A stretch of 64,000 nucleotides of DNA from contig NC_066837.1 of NCBI RefSeq assembly GCF_001640805.2, positions 27,404,789 to 27,468,788 on the forward strand, in the 5' to 3' direction. The notes under the pieces were generated by a model. It did not search any database. It was not told where the DNA came from and saw only the letters and a program-made list of their open reading frames with translations. The DNA comes from Lates calcarifer (Eukaryota; Chordata; Actinopteri; Centropomidae). A program made the translations under genes and the position numbers. Shown piece by piece: positions 43,901 through 54,212 of the stretch (positions within the stretch are counted from its first letter, which is position 1; every line of letters begins with the position of its first letter).

Positions 43901-46900
43901 ATAGCTTTTGATGTCAGTAAATATGACCTCCTAATGCTGCAAAGTCAACAAATGACCATTTTCAGTTCTTTACAACCTATAAAATGTTGTAAAACTCTGT
44001 TCTGTGTAATAATTTGGAACAGTGCATTTTAAGTTTTGTATTTTTGAAAAAAATACTGTTATCATTGGGAGGTTTGTTTAAAAAACATTTGAATTATATT
44101 CTAACAGTTGATGACTTGAAAATTATGCTGAGTGTCATTTGCATTTACTATATAGCAAAAAAATAATTTGGAATGCAGTGTATATTGAGGCATACTTACT
44201 CCAGCTTTCTTAGCTGTGATATATCAAACTTTGTAAAGAGCTCATTGGCCCCCTTGTCTCCAACCATATTGATGCTCAGATCCAACACTGTCAGGTGGTT
44301 GGAGTTGTCCTGCAGGGCTGAGGCCAGGTAATGGCAGCCCTTCTGCTCAATGTTGCACTGTGATAGTCTAGGATGGAAAAAATGACATAGCAACAGAACA
44401 GAAATGACAAACATGTAGAACAATAATTTTTAAAAAGCCAGTTGTCTGTAACCAATACATCTTCTTTACTTTGCGGTTTTTGTAGTTAGACTTCAAAGTC
44501 CCATTGTTTTGTACCTAATTCTGTGATTTCTAATTCTGTGATTTCTTAGGAAGTGAACACTTACTTAAGTGTTTCTAACTGGCATTCATGAGATCTCAAA
44601 CCAGTTGCAAGATGTTGCAGTCCATCATCTCCTATGTCATTCCTGCTGAGATCCAGCTCCAGCAGTTTCAGGGACTGTGTTAGGGTTGTGGCCAGGTATT
44701 TACAGGCTTGTGAGTTCACTTCACAGCCTTGCAACCTGAGCGTTTTCAGTCTGCAGTTTTGATCATTCAGCCCCTCCACGAGTGCTGCGACTCCACTGTC
44801 ACTGATGCTGTTGTATCCTAGGTCCAGCTCTCTCAGGTATGACTCTCTGGTGCTCAGGACTGCTGCCAAGGCTGGACAACACTTGTCTGTCAGGTTACAG
44901 AACCGCAGCCTGCAAGGGGATAGTTAATGACACAGGACAATTTATGCATGTCTTAGGATGGGGATGGCAATATTTTATATCTATATTTTAAGTCAATTCC
45001 ATAGACACTGTCTTGATGCTATAAATGCTCACTAGAGCACCATACATGTATAAATACACAGCTGAAAAATTAAATGTACTATTTACTCCTGTTTGAGGAT
45101 GATTCCTAAAAACTGTTTTAGGGAATAACTGACCCTTTTAAAAATTTAACTAGAAATGATTACCCATTTTTTAGAAATGTACATCTTCATGAGAAACTAA
45201 TGGGCTACCATATTGTTGGTTTTGGTATCAGCCTTATCTTTTAATGAAGAATATAAATCACAAACATATAACAACAAATCCATTTTCACATCTTGTTAGT
45301 GACTTGTTACTAGCATTACAAATAATTTGTTTTGATTTTCTGAGGTTTTAAGATGACCACCACCCTCATATAACAGAAGCAAATGGAGTTATGTTTATGG
45401 TGTTGTGGTAAAACATTGAAAAAATACATCAAGAATTCAACACACCCTGAACAATATCCCAGTTACTAGGAACAAGACACAGAGGTCACTGTGAATAACT
45501 TGTTACTGGATCTAATTTTTTACTAAAGAAATGGTCTATAAAACTGTTGACAGTAAGGTCTGTGAATTATCCAGAGTATCTAGGACACTGTTCTGGTAAG
45601 AGCGATTACTAAAATCTAAAAGTTTCTACAATTCACTTCAACTGTACTGGAGTTTCAGAGGCAGATATGTCTGAATCGGAATCGCGTACCACAATGGATA
45701 TGTGGAAAAACATAAATAAAAATTGTGATTTGGGTGAGGTGACCCTTTTTTCAAATTCATTCTGATGGGACAGTCAACACAACAAAAAAGTGAGTTACTG
45801 TTAAGATATTTTATGGAATGCACAGGTGACAAATTAATGGAAAATCTAGAAGTGGATCTGGAACTCTGCTGGAGAGCTGGAAACCATTCTTCCAGAAGAT
45901 AAAGAAAGCATTGTCAGAACACAGTGCTTTCCAAGTAGTAGTCAGTAGTCTAAAATCTCCTACAGGTGTTCAACTGGGTTGAGGTGACTGCAAAGGCCAC
46001 AGGACATGATTCACATAATTATCATACCATTTAGTGACACCTCATGCCCTATGTCCTCCTGTTCTATGTCTCCACTCATTTTTTAGGTTTTTCCTTTAAT
46101 TTGTCACTCGTCTGCATCATGGCCAGCGGACTACAGATGAAAACTAGCCTTCTGGCTAATTCTCACTTTTTTAACCATGTATAATCATGTGTTTTATGAA
46201 ATTGCACTGTCCCCTTTTAAATAAACTAAACTAAATGTAAATGATAGGGGCTCCAATTGGTAGGAACTTACATGGCTTTCCTTGACTTCAAAATAGCTGG
46301 TAGCTCTCTGAGGAGTTTTTCATCACATCTTGTGGATACTTGCATCTCAAAATTCTCCCTCATCCCTTCAAAAGCCTTAGTCCTTTGGATCATGAATTTC
46401 CAGTGCACTGGTGTCAATCCATGGATTGGAGAGAAGCCAAACTTTAGAAAGAACTTGACCTCATTCAGTAAAGCCTGGCTGTCATATTCCCTCAGACAGT
46501 GGAACAGAACCACAGCGCTGTAAGAAGTAATTTTCTCTAGGATCTTCTTCTTGGTGTAGTCAAACAGCCGATCAGTGGGCTCCAACATCTGACGCTCCTT
46601 AATGAGGCCAAAGATGAAACGTAGGAAGACATCAGATTTTCCCTCAGTGCTCTGCAGTGCCACATCCACCAGATACTGACAACATGCAGACAGTAAAGAA
46701 TTTGCTTCAATGTCGTCAAGTTTAGCAGATGCAGCAAAGAACTCCTGTATGCTTGAGTGACCAAAGCGAAACACTGTGGTGTTATGCAGCCCCTTTTCTT
46801 CTCTCAACACAAGCGGACATTCTTTGGAGAAGGCTGACACTTCCTCAGCACTTATATCACTCTCCAAAAGATCTTCCTCATACATTACATTACCACCTTC

Positions 46901-47875
46901 TTCCATTCGAACCTGTGCCAGCTTTTTCAACTTGGTGATAATATCTGAGTTTGATGCTTTGACCAGATTTGTGTAAATCTGGGTAAGATTCAAAGGATTG
47001 ATTTTAAACCCCTCATGTGCTTTTAAGTGAGTCTTCAAAACATTTGCCATGATGGTGCATATTGGAGGGATCTGACAAAGGAAGTCCAGACTCCTTGATA
47101 TTTTCACATGGTTGATGGCTTTGTTGGCCAAATCATCATTACCGATGACTGTTTGGAAGTGCTGCTCCTTTTGTTCATCACTGAACCCTTGTACCTCAGT
47201 CTCTTTAAGCAAATAGCAATCAGGGATTTGTGTTGCCGCTGCATACCGGGTTGTTATCCAGACATGAGCATTGGGAAGTAAAGTCCCCTTGATCAAGCTG
47301 GTCACAAGAACATCCACTGTGGAGACCTCAAAAACATCACTCACTGTTGGACAGCTGAATTTTAGCGGGAGATGGTACTCATCGAGTCCATCAAGAACCA
47401 ACCACACATTGTTGTCATTAAGACTGGAAGGGTCAAGCTCCTTCAATTCTGGGTAGAATGTCTGGAGAAGTTCAAGTATGTTCAATTCATGTTTTAGCAA
47501 ATTTAACTCCCAGAATGTGAGAGGAAACAGGAGGTGGATATCATGGTACCCTTTCCCCTCAGCCCACTCGAGAGCACAACTCTGCACTGTTGTTGTTTTT
47601 CCAACTCCACTCACTCCTAAAGTGATGATTGTTCTTTTGCTGCTGTTATGTTTGCAGTCACATGATAAAATATCTGTGAGCGGGACAGATGTAAAAACAA
47701 CCCAAGTGTGAACGTCAGAATTGTCCACATATCTAAACTCATGCTCGTGCAAATTTGATAAATGGTAGTCCTGCTTGAGATCCCGATAGCAAAGTCTCGA
47801 AGGGAGTAATGAGTTTTCATTCAGTTCATGATATTTGCACTTAAGTGAGGTTTTGAGAATGGTTTGGAGTTCCAT
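40876..47875 (-). CDS. NLR protein with NACHT, winged-helix and LRR domains, 8 coding exons, 963 aa
   Basis: This is a cytosolic nucleotide-binding innate sensor of the fish NLR-C / NLRC3-like type. Minus-strand exons are 46272-47892 (ATG at 47873-47875), 44565-44909, 44200-44367, 42743-42913, 42399-42614, 42131-42304, 41072-41245 and 40876-40915. Together they give 2892 nt in one frame. Residues 1-75 look like a shortened FISNA-type start (LKCKYHELNE, HEHEFRYVD). Walker A GVSGVGKT is near 87-94 and Walker B VWLVLDGLDEY near 157-167. The winged-helix end reads FRFGHSSIQEFFAAS. The remainder is ribonuclease-inhibitor-type LRRs, one roughly 57-residue unit per exon. No PYD, CARD or B30.2 is seen. 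All introns are GT-AG and no stops interrupt the frame, so it looks functional. I cannot name an orthologue. Confidence 0.88.
41072..41245 (-). CDS. NLR exon: last LRR unit
   Basis: 174 nt, LRNCGLSSKSIQFLITAL, LAELHLMGNSLEDSGI, SLHTI. The exon ends GA|gtaagt, in the same phase as the other LRR exons. If the intron is kept, the codon becomes GAG followed directly by TAA. Confidence 0.85.
41695..42050 (+). repeat. tRNA-like SINE, near full length
   Basis: It starts gggcggtacggtgtgcagtgg and contains TGGTTAGCACTG (A-box-like) and GGTTCGAGCCC (B-box-like). The body ends in gacccttaatggataagcag with a tail of ATGGATGG repeats. This is a well-known fish repeat; the polymerase III boxes are tRNA-derived. 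It lies in an NLR intron. Confidence 0.8.
42131..42304 (-). CDS. NLR exon: LRR unit
   Basis: 174 nt, LSHCSLTDECCAELASGL, IIELDLSDNDLQDKGV, KLEKLS. A textbook RI-type LRR pair. Confidence 0.9.
42399..42614 (-). CDS. NLR exon: LRR unit with insertion
   Basis: 216 nt rather than about 171, with roughly 15 extra residues (around QLYSGWMQKTGWQ) before LKEIDLSMNCLRDKGV. It is open in the correct frame with canonical splice sites. Confidence 0.82.
42743..42913 (-). CDS. NLR exon: LRR unit
   Basis: 171 nt, MYHCGLTESSCGNIGEAL, LVELNLSNNSLKDRGF, SLEKLK. Acceptor tgtatgcag, donor gtaag. Confidence 0.88.
42999..44180 (+). mobile_element. Tc1/mariner-type DNA transposon, degenerate
   Basis: Long terminal inverted repeats of about 170 bp or more begin CACCGTATTCCAAATTATTA on the left, with the matching right end TAATTTGGAATGCAGTG. 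TA target sites are at 42997-42998 and 44181-44182. Plus-strand remnants include NNAPSHAAWN near 43562 and an open stretch 43605-43871 with WPPSSPDLNPMENLWSILKQ, the DDE-superfamily C-terminal block. The rest of the transposase is missing or frameshifted. Confidence 0.85.
43605..43871 (+). pseudogene. Tc1-like transposase C-terminal fragment
   Basis: 88 residues containing WPPSSPDLNPMENLW, then KQKIYEGG and KEIQAETLQKL, the C-terminal part of a Tc1/mariner transposase with the third catalytic acidic region. The N-terminal DNA-binding domain is absent. It lies inside the inverted repeats of the element and is not expected to be active. Confidence 0.8.
44200..44367 (-). CDS. NLR exon: LRR unit
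   Basis: 168 nt, LSQCNIEQKGCHYLASAL, LTVLDLSINMVGDKGA, LRKLE. Phase 2 at both ends, gtaag donor. Confidence 0.88.
44565..44909 (-). CDS. NLR exon: two LRR units
   Basis: 345 nt encoding LRFCNLTDKCCPALAAVL, LRELDLGYNSISDSGV, LKTLRLQGCEVNSQACK, LLELDLSRNDIGDDGL and ending QLETLK. Twice the length of the other LRR exons, so it is a fused pair of units. Confidence 0.9.
44910..46271 (-). other. NLR intron 2
   Basis: 1.36 kb separating the NACHT exon from the LRR exons. A decayed transposon relic lies at 45840-46060. No coding exon. Confidence 0.6.
45840..46060. repeat. Possible DNA-transposon relic
   Basis: The phrase ctcctacaggtgttcaactg followed by ggttgaggtgactgcaaagg, then ggccacaggacatgattcac, is typical of a Tc1-type fish repeat on the antisense of its transposase. 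Strongly decayed. Confidence 0.4.
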
Positions 47876-47892
47876 CACAGAGGCAGAGGTTC
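46272..47892 (-). CDS. NLR exon: N-terminus, NACHT, winged helix
   Basis: A 1621-nt exon starting after atcttttcag. The in-frame ATG at 47875 gives MELQTILKTSLKCKYHELNE. An upstream ATG near 47956 lies in the intron and is rejected as the start. The exon ends KSRKAM with the last codon split (AT|gtaagt), joining in phase to the LRR exon at 44909. Confidence 0.9.
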
Positions 47893-48852
47893 CTGAAAAG
47901 ATGGGAAGATGATGAATGTTAATACAACAACAGTTGTTATGACTGCAACGGACCAATTTATCATATGAGGAAGTAAAAGTGTGTCTATTGCAAACAGAAA
48001 TCTATGTGCTATGCATTTCAAATGTATGGCAAATGGGGGAAAAGAAAATATCAGTAGTGTCTCCTTTTGTAAAAATGTTATGTAGCATGTTTAGTATCTG
48101 TCACAGTTGTGTAAACTGTGGTTTGGTGTGCTTTCCAGCATTAATGTAGCTTACTTTATCATTAAACTTACTGGTGATTAAAATATCTGAGGGTTGGCGT
48201 CTTGTATTTAAACACACTTTGTGATCTATACAGAACAGAAACAGTTAACTGTTGTGAGAATACAGTCACAATCATTATTTTGCATTGTATAGAATTCGCA
48301 TTAGTGACTAGACTAGTAGACTGTATCGACAGATAGCATACAGCATATTCAATAAATAATATTTTCAAAAGTCAGTCTTACTCTACAGCATTCCAAAATC
48401 TGTCTTGTGCAGAGCCTACAGATTTTTTCTCAGTGTAGAATTTTGAGGAAGCAGCCATTGCAGACTCAACATTATTTCATAATGGCCACTTTCTTTTAAA
48501 TATATGTATATATTTAAAGTATAAACAGAGACAATATTGTAAGGCACTGAGCCAATGCCATGACATATATTATCATAACTTCACCATTAGACTCACTTAA
48601 AGATAGTGAGGCGTGAAACCTCAAGTCGTTAAAACTTAATTTGCTTCAAATGTACATCAGAAAACGAAAGCAATGTTTTCCGTTACGCCCTTTCCTGAAA
48701 ACTGCGTCTAGTTGAGATAAATAAAGACTCAACGAGCCAGCTAGATAGTCTTTCGTGCTCAAACAGTTCTGCTAACTAGATGTTAATGTCGTAGCTGCTG
48801 ATGGCAAAACGTTATATTTATCTACTAGTCGATTATTTCGTGACAAACTTAC
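47893..48852 (-). other. NLR intron 1
   Basis: AT-rich, no PYD, CARD or other effector-domain exon seen on the minus strand. Confidence 0.55.
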
Positions 48853-48950
48853 CAAGAAACACGACTACACAACCACTCCTGTTGAGAAACGGGGACGACA
48901 CGGTGTTGGTTGGAAAATTAGAAAAACGTCACGAACGAGATACCCGTTTA
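48853..48950 (-). other. NLR 5' UTR exon (putative)
   Basis: On the minus strand TTTCTTG|gtaagt (donor at 48848-48852) precedes the NACHT exon acceptor at 47893. No ATG is seen in this exon, so it would be non-coding. The upper boundary is a guess from the promoter motif position. Confidence 0.5.
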
Positions 48951-48963
48951 ACACTCTATTTGT

Positions 48964-48975
48964 GAAAGTGAAAGT
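48964..48975 (-). promoter_or_regulatory. ISRE-like element upstream of the NLR
   Basis: The plus strand reads GAAAGTGAAAGT, matching the interferon-stimulated response element core GAAANNGAAA bound by ISGF3/IRF factors. It lies about 110 nt upstream of the first-exon donor, a sensible promoter position for interferon induction. Confidence 0.6.
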
Positions 48976-51900
48976 GGGGAGGCCGAGTGAAGGGGTTGGG
49001 CATGAATGTAAATACTGAAGATGGGTGAGTGTTCGCCGACACTCATAAACCTCAGCAGTGCTTCACATTATGCTGCCCCCTTCTGGTCAGTGCTACTCAT
49101 TACAATGACGAACTCGGCAAAATTATTTACCCCCCAATATTAATTTGATAAAATAGATTACAGACAGAAAAAGGAATACAAATATATGTTAAATTAGTTG
49201 TTTACACTAAAATACAGTGTAATGAATAAAGGGAATTCTGGTCTCTTTACAAAGTCACAACGTGTTGCTGGATTTCCTCTGGGTAAGGGGGTCACATTGG
49301 GGTACAGGGGCATGGTTTGTTTGTTTTATACATTTTTTGTATTTATCATATTTCTGTATCAAATCTGTATTCAAATTGCAAATCATTAAAAAAGAAATCA
49401 GGTGCCATTAAAGAAATCATAGGCCCTGCCATTGGTGGAGAGTGGTCCTCCATACACATCACAATGTAGATTTGGCCTATGCTGTTGAATAAGACTGAAC
49501 ATGACCTTAAGTTAGTTGGATGAGGAATCTATTACAACTTGCATGTGGCCTGGATATTATACTAATGTGAACATGTAAAGCAGAATTTAACTCACATTAC
49601 AGGACTCATGACTCGTGTGTAATTGCATCTGCTTTCTGCAAATTGGTGCATGAATACCAGCAGAGTTGACAACAGACAATAGTGACAGAAGACCATAGCA
49701 TAACACGGATTCCATGTAAAAAAAAGAAAGAAAGAAAGAAAGAAAAGTGAAGTGATACCAATAATACAGTAGTAGTATTGATAGTAGTAATATTTAAAGT
49801 AATAATTGCAAAAGTAGCAATAATACTAGAAGCAGTGGTAGTAATTTGTAATTCTAGCAGCAGGTGTTGAGTGGAGTTGTAGGAGCAGCAGGAGACTTGT
49901 CATCACAGATCAGACTCTACAGCTCCAGAGGCAGAAATACCTGCAGAAAGAGACAGAAGAGGAGACAGAGACGGAAGAGCACAATACTACAGGAAAGAGG
50001 AGATACTGAGTTAGTAACATGTATTTATGGGATATGAATCCATACTGTGGAGAGAGAGAGAGAGAGAGAGCAAGAGAGAGAAGCTCAGTGCATCATGGGA
50101 GATCTCCCAGCAGTCTAGGCCTATAGCAGCATAACTAAGGGATGGTTCAAGCCTGAGCCAACCCTAACTATAAGCTTTATCAAAAAGTTTTAAGCCTAGT
50201 CTTAAAGATACAGAGGGTGTCTGCCTCCTGGACCCAAACTGGGAGAAGGTTCCAAATGATAACTGATAACTGAAGGCTCTGCCTCCCATTCTACTCTTAG
50301 AAACTCTGGGAACCACCAGTAAACCAGCATTCTGGGAGTGCAGAGTCCTAGTGGGATTGTAGGGGACTATGAGATCTCTGAGGTATGATGGTGCCTGACC
50401 ATTAAGGGCTTTATAGGTGAAGAGGAGGATTTTAAAATCTATTCTGGATTTGACTGGGAGCCAATGTAGAGAGGCTAACACAGGAGAAATATGGTCTCTG
50501 TTTCTAGTTCCTGTCAATAATCGTGATGCAGCATTTTGGATAAACTGCAGAGTCTTTAAGGACTTGTTGGGGCAGCCTGATAATAATGAAGTACAGTAGT
50601 CCAGCCTGAAAGTAACAAATGCATGGACTAGTTTTTCTGCATCTTTTTGAGACAGAAAATGTCTAATTTTGGTGATATTACACAGGTGAAAGAAAGCAGT
50701 CCTAGAACTTTGTTTTATCTGTGAGTTAAAGGACATATCCTGATCAAAGATAACTCCCAGGTTCTTTACAGTGGAGCTGGAGGCCAGGGCAATGCCATCT
50801 AATGTCACTACATCATTAGAAAATGGATTTCTGAGGTGTTTGGGACCAAGTACAATAACTTCAGTTTTGTTTGAGTTCAAAAGTATTTTAAAAATATTTT
50901 AAAATACTGAAACATTTTGTGTGGCCAACATTGATGTGCAGTGGAAAGTGATGTTTATATGAGAAGCATGAAATCCATATATCAGGGAGCCAAATGTTTT
51001 TGTGGAAGGCCAGATTTGGCTGCCATTTGTCTGCCACTACAGAGACCTTACTGAGAGAACTACAGTAAACCCTGCTCATCACAGTATAGTGCAATAGCTT
51101 TACCATTATATTGATGTTCAGATGAATTTCCTCCCAACAAGGTCATCACCTTTACCTTTCTGCAGGTAAAAACACACCATTTGTGCTCCCGCCCTGGTGA
51201 TGTGTACAGATGTGGTGCATGAGGGTTGCAACATATAATAAGATGCATTTATCAGACTGACAGCGCTGACTTCCACTACATAAATGTGTCAACAAAGCAT
51301 TCCTTAACTCCAGACCTCAGTCACAAAACCAAAAATACTACAAAATCTGCCTATAACCTCAGAAAACATTATATGAATTGTGCCATTTTAACTGTATTAT
51401 GTTGTTGTTTATATCTGTAGATAAATGTTTATTCTGTATTAGTGTGATTTTGTGTCTGAAGGTGGGCTGTAACATTTATACAGCATTAATAATGTCAATT
51501 TTACTTTTCTTTTTTAAAACTTTTTTTTAACAACTTTGTATTGAGTAAATCTAAGTCATATTTAAAGATTCAGTTTATAATTTGCATACCTTGAATAAGA
51601 AGTTGTAATGGGAATACTTTATTTTGGGACTGCCATGATGTGTCATGTGTCAGAGAAAGAGTCAAGAGGCAGGCGTTATAGTGAACTATTGTCTCAAATT
51701 GGAGTGGATGGCTTGAGATTACAGCTCAATGACATGGGTGTGTTACATGTTAGAGTAAGTGGCTTCAGTGCCATTAAATACATAACTGCTTATCACAACA
51801 GAAAGGCAAGTTTGATACTTAATAACTCCCTAACAATTCCAGGAAGCTATTCAGTTGATACGAACCCATAACGCAATAAGGTGTACGTCATACCTCATTG

Positions 51901-53195
51901 TGAATATGTGACTTTGCTGTGATCAAAGGCACAAAGTCAGGGTTGTGATAATTCCTGATGCAGATAAAGGCAAATCAAACATGTTACTGTTAAACAACAA
52001 TACATTTTGTTCCAACTCTTCAGCGTCACCAGTTTAAAACTCTGTAGTAAAAATAATTTCATATATATTTTTGAAAATCAATTTGTGTTGTATATTTACC
52101 AATGGTGCATTTTATGAATGGTTTTTTTCAGGTATTGTACCACAATAACATCAACATATTATGCCCAAGAACTGACACTTCCTGAAAAATAACATTATGT
52201 TAGAGTCAGCAAGTCACTTTGTTTGGAGAGAATTTTATATTTTTCCACAGTCAGCATGGAGCTATTTTCATAACAAACAGTAGAAACAGTGTTGTTCATA
52301 AATTGACTTTTGAGAAATAACTGGCATAAAACCAAGTCCAGTAATGAGTCCAGTACAGAAATATTAAACCAGAATACAAATATTTGTCACTTTAGTGATG
52401 AGAAAGAATATAAAAATATTTCTACATGAAATAACAGGCTACAATTGACCAGCAATTGCAAAAAAAAACATAAGAGAAAAAAAAATCAGAACAATTCATT
52501 TTACTTTTTAAATTAATGTTTTAGCATGACGTTTTAATCTAGGTCATTTTTATGCAAGCTGACTAGTCACTGGATGACAGCTGAAAGCTCTCAGTAGCAT
52601 ACAGTATGTTCCTTTTGAAGGCACCCAGGATAACAGCAGTTAAGGCAGAAGTTAGTTTTTTTTTAAAAAAATGCAATATTTTACTGTACTCAGCTTTGAG
52701 GATATACATGCCCAACAATCTGAAGAACTTTCATCTCCATATAACATTTCACATACTAAAAATCCTGCAAATCAGTCTCAATACACAATCCAACACTTTC
52801 CGCTTAGCATGTACTCTAACCAAATCAGATACAGGCCAAATAGACTAGTGGTTGAATTGTTGATAAGTTGAGATAAACTTAAGCTGAATGAGTCTTACCA
52901 TAATTTTGCCTTTTTGACCCATATCTGAGCCACATTTCTGAGGTGTAAGAGTTAAACTACAAGCACTTTCCAGAGTCCATTCTATCACTTAGTTGTTTCT
53001 CATAAAAGACAAATCCCCTCATCATTCAAAAATGGTCAAAACTGTCATATTTAACATCTGCATCAATATATATACAGCTTGGTTTCTGTTTCAGACATCC
53101 TCAAATCTATCAAAAACAAACATCTACAAGCACCACAAGAACACCAACTGCTATAGTTTATGATCAAGTGCAGCAAGCTGTTACATTCTCCTCCA
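48976..53195. other. Intergenic region between NLR promoter and rin 3' end
   Basis: 4.2 kb with an (AAAG)n run near 49719-49745 and the L2 LINE fragment. Remaining open frames, such as 51608-51871, show no homology. The rin 3' UTR occupies an undefined part below 53195. Confidence 0.55.
49735..50880 (-). mobile_element. L2-clade LINE 3' fragment, copy 2
   Basis: Minus strand. Positions 50164-50880 are open for 238 codons encoding the end of a reverse transcriptase ORF (MNSNKTEVIVLGPKHLR, LDYCTSLLSGCPNKSL, LHWLPVKSRIDFKILL, YKALNGQAPSYL). The last 35 codons are out of register with the family, so a frameshift has occurred. It is 5'-truncated as usual for LINEs. Positions 49735-50163 are 3' UTR. 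Confidence 0.8.
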
Positions 53196-53522
53196 CTATT
53201 CAACTTGAAGGCAGTTTCCATTTTGCATGATGGCAGGGATACAGAGGTTAAGGTTAGGCACCTTCCTATAGACAAAGTGGAAGATCTGTGTGCGAGGCCT
53301 GCTGTGGAGCTCAGCTTTGATGCGCTGAGGGTGTGTGTCTGGGGCCAGCTGCTGGCTGGTGTCCTCAGTGACCAGAAACAGTGCATAGTTTTCAGGGTCG
53401 GGGATCTTAAATTTGTAAGCGCAGAGTGAGCAGACCTCTTCTGTGGTGGTGTAAGGGTGGACGACCAGGGTTTTGGCCGTGCAGCCTGTATCCACTTCCT
53501 GCAGGGCTACACGGAGATAGTT
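53196..53522 (-). CDS. rin2: rin terminal exon: Ras-association domain
   Basis: 327 nt, [40 protein letters not shown], then [20 protein letters not shown] and [11 protein letters not shown] before the stop at 53196-53198. This is the ubiquitin-like fold that binds Ras-GTP. Confidence 0.93.
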   Translation of the reverse strand, partial: NYLRVALQEVDTGCTAKTLVVHPYTTTEEVCSLCAYKFKIPDPENYALFLVTEDTSQQLAPDTHPQRIKAELHSRPRTQIFHFVYRKVPNLNLCIPAIMQNGNCLQVE

Positions 53523-54178
53523 CTACAGAGAGAAACAAAAAGTCCTGTGTTAAAATTTGGCAGAACGGACAGAAATCTCCGCAATGAAGGAAGCGTTGCT
53601 AGTGAGTCGAGCAGGCAGACAGAAAAACACATGCTATTACCATATAGCTGTAGAAAGAAATCACATGCAGTTGTTTAATGTTCCACTAGAGGGTGCTTTG
53701 TACCCAAAAATACAAACCACTGAAAAAGATTTACATGCCATGATGTTAGTGGAAAACTGTATATATATATATATTCCTATTCACTGGCATCTTTCATGCA
53801 ACTTCCCAATGCTGCACGAGAGTTGGATTTATTTTGAATTGGTACAACTTAGACTCACTGCCTGGATGATCAAGTTGGGCTCAGGTCAGGTTTGATACCT
53901 GAAAGTCGTCCACAGATGGCACCGAACGCTGTGCGGTGCGTCTGCGGTGCCACTGGTGTAGAGTGTTCCTGGTTTCAGAGCTCAGTACCCGGGCTGCTTG
54001 CTCCTCCTGGAAGTTCTTGATGAGGGACATGGCCCCGTAGGCGCTGGTCAGGTAGTACCCTCCTGGAATAGAAAGGAGACAAAGAAGTTTGAACGTTTCA
54101 AGATGAATGGAGAAAAAGAAACTGGACAGTGAAACACATCATTATCTAGAAATGAAACCAGCTGACGCTGCATAGAGT

Positions 54179-54212
<34 letters not shown>

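Noticed and set aside
47876..47956. Upstream Met extending the NLR frame (MVRCSHNNCC...)
   Set aside because: It runs through a clear splice acceptor (atcttttcag) at 47893; the first Met inside the exon is at 47875.
50164..50880. Host gene on the minus strand
   Set aside because: It is a LINE reverse-transcriptase tail, and a related copy exists at 29727-30545.
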